Assembly: GCA_023430775.1 (NCBI GenBank)
Contig: JAEYYY010000611.1
Coordinates: 1-16,531 of the forward strand
Source: Pseudomonadota bacterium
Lineage (GTDB): Bacteria; Myxococcota_A; Polyangia; Haliangiales; Haliangiaceae
Direction: 5' to 3'
DNA length: 16,531 nucleotides
The first letter of the stretch is position 1. Each line of letters opens with the position of its first letter. The translations under genes and the position numbers were made by a program. Shown piece by piece: positions 12,794 to 16,531 of this stretch. The notes below the pieces were generated by a model. The model saw nothing but the letters and a program-made list of their open reading frames with translations. It was not told where the DNA came from and searched no databases.

Positions 12794-14233
12794 TCACGGA
12801 ACGGAAGCTGGCGCGACCACTGGGGTTGTGTCGGGGGCGCGCACCGTGGACATCGGCGCGGGATCGGCACTCGCGGAACCGTCCGAGCGCGTCGCGAAGG
12901 CGGTGATGGCCGCGGCGATCGAGAATGCGATGACCGCGGCGGCATACGCCGCCGGCAAGGACGCGAACAGCCCGCGCCGGCGCTTTGGCGACACCGGTGC
13001 CTCGATCGGCGCCAGCACATCGGGCGGTACGAGCATCATGCCGGAGGCGCCCGCATCGGCGGGGTAGGGCAACGCGATCGCGCTGGCGGCGATCGGCATC
13101 ATCGTCGCGGCGACTCCCGGCGACACCGCGCCGAGGCGTTGCAGCTCGGCCTGGACGATCGCCATCGTCTGCGGGCGGGCGCTCGGATCCTTCGCGAGCA
13201 TCTGCGCGATCAGATCGTCGAGCCCTTCGGAGATCTCCGGCGTCAGCATGCGGGCGCGCGGCGGGATGGCTCGCTGATGGCTGTCGATGATGGTCCGCAG
13301 ATCGCCGTCGAATGGCGTCCGGCCGGTGACCAGCTCGAACAGGATGCAGCCGAGCGAGTAGATGTCGCTGCGCGCATCGATCAGCGCGGCGCTGCGACAT
13401 TGCTCGGGAGACATGTAGCGCGGAGTCCCGAACACCGTGTTCATCATCGTGTGGCGGCTGGCGCCGATCCGCGCGAGACCGAAGTCGAGCACCTTGACGC
13501 GCTCGCCCGACGGCACCGCAGGATCGGGCACGAGATAGACGTTGTCGGGCTTGAGGTCGCGGTGCAGCACGTCGGCGCGGTGCGCGGCATCGAGGGCGGA
13601 GGCGATCTGGCGCGCGATCTCGATCGCCGAGCCCGGCGCCAGCTTGCCGCTGCGCGTGAGGCGCGAGGTCACGCTCTCGCCCTGGAGCAGCTCGAGGACG
13701 ATGTACGCGCTGTCGCCGCCGGCGGGGGAGTGAGAGGAGGTCGCGACCTTGCCGCAATCGAGCACGGTGACGATGCCCGGATGAACGATGCGAGCCGACG
13801 CGCGCGCCTCCTGGAGGAAGCGATGGAGGATGTCGCTGTTGGTCTGGTGCGACGGATGGAGGATCTTGATGGCTACGTCACGCTCGAGGTCGGTATCCCT
13901 GGCGACGAACACCAGACCGAACGTCCCCTGACCCAGCTTCTCGACCAGCTCGTACTTCCCAACGCGGCCCCCAGGCACCAACACAAATCCGCGCGACTGC
14001 GACTGACCGGTCACGGATTCCTGAGAGTGGCCGACGGTCGCCAGCGCGTGGACACCGGTCGCCTCGTCCTCGACGACATCGACGGTGGTCTTATCCGAAT
14101 CGACCACTTGGACGAGAAGCTCGATTTCACCGTGACCGTGAGCCACCCGGATCCGCTGGGGCCCCGACGAAGGCCGCTTGCGACGCGTACGCTGGACGGC
14201 TTGGGTCATGGCGGATCGCAGTGCATCCGCCAT
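12794..14233 (-). CDS. Hanks-type Ser/Thr protein kinase with C-terminal membrane anchor
   Basis: A 479-residue kinase. After an N-terminal extension (1-92) with a basic start and an IELLVQVVDSD segment of unknown fold, the kinase domain (~93-368) is complete. It has the Gly-loop LGQGTFG, Lys123 in VAIK, Glu142 in helix C, HRDLKPDN with catalytic Asp226 and Asn231, DFG Asp250, the activation segment HTMMNTVFGTPRYMSPEQ, and SDIYSLGCILFELVTGRTPF. All catalytic residues are present. A Pro/Ala linker and basic SPKRRRG lead to one membrane helix (~426-447) and a short Ser/Pro/Ala tail, so the enzyme faces the cytoplasm and carries almost no outer sensor. The ATG at 14233 has a GAGG-like stretch very close; an in-frame ATG eight codons later is an alternative. 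It is first in a run with desaturase and nucleotidyltransferase. Confidence 0.95.
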   Translation of the reverse strand: MADALRSAMTQAVQRTRRKRPSSGPQRIRVAHGHGEIELLVQVVDSDKTTVDVVEDEATGVHALATVGHSQESVTGQSQSRGFVLVPGGRVGKYELVEKLGQGTFGLVFVARDTDLERDVAIKILHPSHQTNSDILHRFLQEARASARIVHPGIVTVLDCGKVATSSHSPAGGDSAYIVLELLQGESVTSRLTRSGKLAPGSAIEIARQIASALDAAHRADVLHRDLKPDNVYLVPDPAVPSGERVKVLDFGLARIGASRHTMMNTVFGTPRYMSPEQCRSAALIDARSDIYSLGCILFELVTGRTPFDGDLRTIIDSHQRAIPPRARMLTPEISEGLDDLIAQMLAKDPSARPQTMAIVQAELQRLGAVSPGVAATMMPIAASAIALPYPADAGASGMMLVPPDVLAPIEAPVSPKRRRGLFASLPAAYAAAVIAFSIAAAITAFATRSDGSASADPAPMSTVRAPDTTPVVAPASVP

Positions 14234-14306
14234 GCCTCGGCCTGGCCGTTTGTCGGGGTCGCGAGTCCCCGCCCGCTGTCCTCACCGGTGATAGCGTCCG
14301 CGAGTC
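14234..14306. promoter_or_regulatory. divergent promoter region between kinase and aldo/keto reductase
   Basis: These 73 bases separate two divergent genes and must contain both promoters. The one visible structure is CGGGG (14254-14258) with CCCCG (14267-14271) around a palindromic TCGCGA. No clear -35/-10 pair can be assigned. Confidence 0.35.
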
Positions 14307-15338
14307 ATGAAAATGAAATACAAGTCGCTCGGTAGCTCGGGCGCGAAGGTCTCCACGCTGTGCCTGGGCGCGATGACGTTCGGCGAGGCGGACGAGAAGT
14401 CGTTCATGCACAAGGTCGGCTCGGACGAGGCGACCTCTCACGCGGTCCTCGATCACGCCCTCGCGGCGGGCATCAACTTCATCGACACCGCCGACGTCTA
14501 CGGCCAGGACGGCCTGTCCGAGCGCGTGCTCGGCAACTGGATCGCGGCGCGCGGCAATCGCGATCGCCTGGTGCTCGCCACCAAGTTTCGCTTCACGATG
14601 GGCGATGGTCCGAATCGCAGCGGCGCCTCGCGCTATCGCATCGTCAAGTGCGTCGAGGATTCGCTGCGGCGGTTGAAGACCGATCGCATCGACCTCTACC
14701 AGATCCACATGCAGGACATCACCGTCCGCGAGGAAGAGACGCTGCGCGCCCTGGATGATCTGGTGAGCGCGGGCAAGCTGCTCTACATCGGCTGCTCGAA
14801 CTACGCGGCCTACCGGCTGATGAACAGCCTGTGGCTGTCGCGCAAGAATTCGTGGGCGTCGTACGTGACGCTGCAGGCGCAGTACAGCCTGATCTGTCGC
14901 GACATCGAGCGCGAGCACGTGCCGCTGTGCCGCGAGGAAGGCCTCGGCATCCTGCCGTGGTCACCGCTCGCCGGCGGCTTTCTGAGCGGCAAGTTCGAGA
15001 AGGGCAAGGAAGCGGCGAAGGGCACGCGCCTCGGCGAGAAGGCCGAGCGGCTCGCGCGCTACGACAAGGACCACAACTGGAAGGTGCTCGACGCGGTCCG
15101 CGCGGTGGCGAAGGAGGTCAATTCGACCCCATCGGCCGTCAGCCTCGCGTGGCTGCTCTCGAAGCCGCAGGTCACCAGCGTGATCTTCGGCGCGCGCACG
15201 ATCGAGCAGCTCGACGCCAACCTGGCGGCGGTCGAGCTGGAGCTCGGCAAGCAGCACCTCGAGGCGCTCGACGCGGCGTCGGCCTTCGACGTCGGCTATC
15301 CGTACGCGTTCATCGGCCAGACCCAGTCGACCTGGTAG
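14307..15338 (+). CDS. aldo/keto reductase
   Basis: A 343-residue NAD(P)H-dependent oxidoreductase with a TIM-barrel fold. The family tetrad is visible: Asp60 and Tyr65 in NFIDTADVYG, Lys93 in LATKF, and His134 in LYQIHMQD. Other family marks are KYKSLGSSGAKVSTLCLGAMTFG at the N-terminus, SLRRLKTDRIDLY, GKLLYIGCSNYAAYRL, LPWSPLAGGFLSGKF and the cofactor-binding VIFGARTIEQLDANL. It resembles the AKR subgroup of cytosolic sugar or aldehyde reductases rather than potassium-channel beta subunits. ATGs at 14307 and 14313 are both possible starts; neither has a good ribosome site. It is transcribed divergently from the kinase and ends immediately beside the stop of the convergent gene. The substrate cannot be deduced. 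Confidence 0.94.
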   Translation: MKMKYKSLGSSGAKVSTLCLGAMTFGEADEKSFMHKVGSDEATSHAVLDHALAAGINFIDTADVYGQDGLSERVLGNWIAARGNRDRLVLATKFRFTMGDGPNRSGASRYRIVKCVEDSLRRLKTDRIDLYQIHMQDITVREEETLRALDDLVSAGKLLYIGCSNYAAYRLMNSLWLSRKNSWASYVTLQAQYSLICRDIEREHVPLCREEGLGILPWSPLAGGFLSGKFEKGKEAAKGTRLGEKAERLARYDKDHNWKVLDAVRAVAKEVNSTPSAVSLAWLLSKPQVTSVIFGARTIEQLDANLAAVELELGKQHLEALDAASAFDVGYPYAFIGQTQSTW

Positions 15339-16531
15339 TCAGCGCGGATCGAAGCCTTCCTTGAGGCAGATCTGCGCGATGTTCTGATTGCGCGCGAGCG
15401 CGAAGTACTGCTTCGCCTTCGGAAAGTTTCGCGCGCGACACGCGGCGAGGTACGCCTTGCGCGCCACGTCGGGGCGGCACTTCACCACCTTCTCGAACGC
15501 GACGAGCGCGGCGGCGAAGTTGCCCGCGGTCAGGTTCGCGTCGCCGCGTCGATCCTCTTCGTCGACCGAGTCCTTGTCGCAGGCATCGAGCGGCGTCGGC
15601 AGCGCGTTGGTCACCGGCGCGCTGGTGCCGGCTCGCGTGCACGGCCGCGCCATCAGCTTCGTCTCGTCGGCGATCTGCTTGCCGTGCTTGGGGGCGATCG
15701 CGCGCAGCCGCTGGGTGTGCTTCGCGCAGTCGCGCGCCGCCGCGATCGCGTTGAGCTCGGCGACCAGCGCATCGATCACCGGGCCCTTCGCGGCGGTGTA
15801 CGCGGCCTGCGCCGGCTTGTAGTAGACGGAGGTGTCGTCGATCATCGCCAGGGCCTCGGTTGCTGCCGCGAGATCTCGAGCTCCGAGCGCTTCTTCGAGC
15901 ACCCGGTAGCGGACCTCGGCGCGGGCCTCCTCGGCCGCACGCTTGACGAGCTCGCTCCCCTCGGGCACCTGCATGGCTTCGAGCTGGTGGCCGCACTCCT
16001 CGAGCTGGCCCCACTTCTTCTCGAACGCCGCCGTCGCGCACGCCGTGGTGAGCTTCTTGACGGTGAGGTTGTCGGCGGCATCCGCGGGCACCTGGACGAT
16101 CGCCGCATCCGGCTCGACGATCGCGGCATCCGGCGTGACGACGACGCGACTGTCGACCTTCGCCGGTTCCTCGCGCGCCTGTGCCGGCTTGCGCAGCGCG
16201 AGGTACATCACCAGCGCGGATAACAGCGCCGCGCCGACGCCGATCGCGTAGCGCCATCGCCACCACGGCGACGCCGCGGTCATCGGCTCGGTGATCGGCG
16301 GCGGCTGGATCAGCGTCGCCTTCATGTGGACCGGCGTCACCAGCTCGACCTGGTGCGCTGGCTCCGCGAGCCGGCGCGTCGTGTGATCGTCTTCCTCGGT
16401 GTCGTCGCTCGGCTTGAGGCGAAACGTCGGCTCGTCGGTGTCGGGGACCAGCGGCTTGCGCGGGACGGTCTTCTCCTCGTCGGGAGACGTCTTCGCGCGT
16501 CTCTTCGGCGCCCGCGATCCGAACACCTCGG
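15339..16531 (-). CDS. membrane-anchored protein with TPR-like Cys-containing C-terminus (probably partial at 5' end)
   Basis: The frame is open to the right edge; a GTG at 16526 could start it, but the gene probably continues outside. From that GTG, residues 1-90 are a charged, disordered segment (DEEKTVPRKP, DDTEEDDHTTRR). One membrane helix (~92-112, RYAIGVGAALLSALVMYLAL) follows, then a repeat linker (VTPDAAIVEPDAAIV) and a helical outer domain (~150-395) with several Cys. The last ~75 residues (GDANLTAGNFAAALVAFEKV, CRPDVARKAYLAACRARN, IAQICLKEGFDPR) are TPR-like. I recall similar tails on membrane Ser/Thr kinases of myxobacteria, so a kinase or FHA domain may lie upstream outside the window; that is inference. 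The stop directly abuts that of the convergent aldo/keto reductase. Confidence 0.75.
   Translation of the reverse strand, partial: EVFGSRAPKRRAKTSPDEEKTVPRKPLVPDTDEPTFRLKPSDDTEEDDHTTRRLAEPAHQVELVTPVHMKATLIQPPPITEPMTAASPWWRWRYAIGVGAALLSALVMYLALRKPAQAREEPAKVDSRVVVTPDAAIVEPDAAIVQVPADAADNLTVKKLTTACATAAFEKKWGQLEECGHQLEAMQVPEGSELVKRAAEEARAEVRYRVLEEALGARDLAAATEALAMIDDTSVYYKPAQAAYTAAKGPVIDALVAELNAIAAARDCAKHTQRLRAIAPKHGKQIADETKLMARPCTRAGTSAPVTNALPTPLDACDKDSVDEEDRRGDANLTAGNFAAALVAFEKVVKCRPDVARKAYLAACRARNFPKAKQYFALARNQNIAQICLKEGFDPR
16095..16133 (-). repeat. 21-base-period repeat encoding PDAAIV linker
   Basis: Two copies of an 18-base unit (16095-16112 and 16116-16133, one mismatch) encode PDAAIV twice in the linker just outside the membrane helix of the last gene. 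It looks like an expandable spacer. Confidence 0.7.

Noticed and set aside
13139..14335. 398-codon plus-strand frame opposite the Ser/Thr kinase
   Set aside because: No motif and shadow-like composition; the minus-strand kinase is complete.
1..16531. tRNA, rRNA, insertion sequences, integrases or attachment sites
   Set aside because: None seen on either strand; composition is even, so no sign of a recent island.

Overview
The window is GC-rich, densely packed bacterial DNA with strong G/C bias at third codon positions. It holds a Hanks-type Ser/Thr kinase with a C-terminal membrane anchor, a large ATPase/TPR-type regulator, many small lipoprotein or signal-peptide proteins and a PDAAIV repeat linker. 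This mix suggests a Myxococcota (deltaproteobacterial) chromosome, perhaps of the Kofleriaceae/Haliangium type. That placement is inference; no rRNA or tRNA gene is present to confirm it.

Layout. (1) 1-2233 (+): the C-terminal part of a large AAA-ATPase/TPR regulator, split by an apparent one-base frameshift near 273-275. (2) 6217-2255 (-): a tight five-gene run of histidine kinase, OmpR-type response regulator, HIT hydrolase, lipoprotein HExxH aminopeptidase and MepA-like murein endopeptidase, with 4-bp GTGA overlaps at two junctions. It looks like an envelope-related operon that includes its own two-component system. (3) 6323-10578 (+): a small secreted protein, then the most interesting locus. 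This is a single 705-residue protein joining a SulP (SLC26-type) anion transporter to a gamma-class carbonic anhydrase of the Cam/CcmM type, with no STAS domain and with a His-rich repeat tail. Two SPFH/band-7 (stomatin/prohibitin-like) membrane proteins follow directly. (4) 10757-11179 (+): a small secreted Cys-containing protein, preceded by a long inverted repeat. (5) 14233-11202 (-): Ser/Thr kinase, delta-9-type fatty-acid desaturase and nucleotidyltransferase in one close-spaced run. (6) 14307-15338 (+): an aldo/keto reductase, abutting convergently a membrane-anchored protein (minus strand) that probably runs off the right edge.

How the genes may work together. The SulP-carbonic anhydrase fusion reads as a bicarbonate channelling machine: the membrane part would move HCO3-, and the tethered left-handed beta-helix enzyme would interconvert it with CO2 at the inner membrane face. 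The two SPFH proteins, translationally coupled to each other and starting 9 bases after the fusion gene, would form a membrane scaffold around it. This resembles the association of stomatin with anion exchangers and carbonic anhydrase in animal red cells. The domain calls are well supported by visible motifs. The transported ion, the enzymatic activity and the physical complex are inference.

No CRISPR array, insertion sequence, tRNA or rRNA is visible. The longest stretch without a gene is 178 bases (10579-10756).
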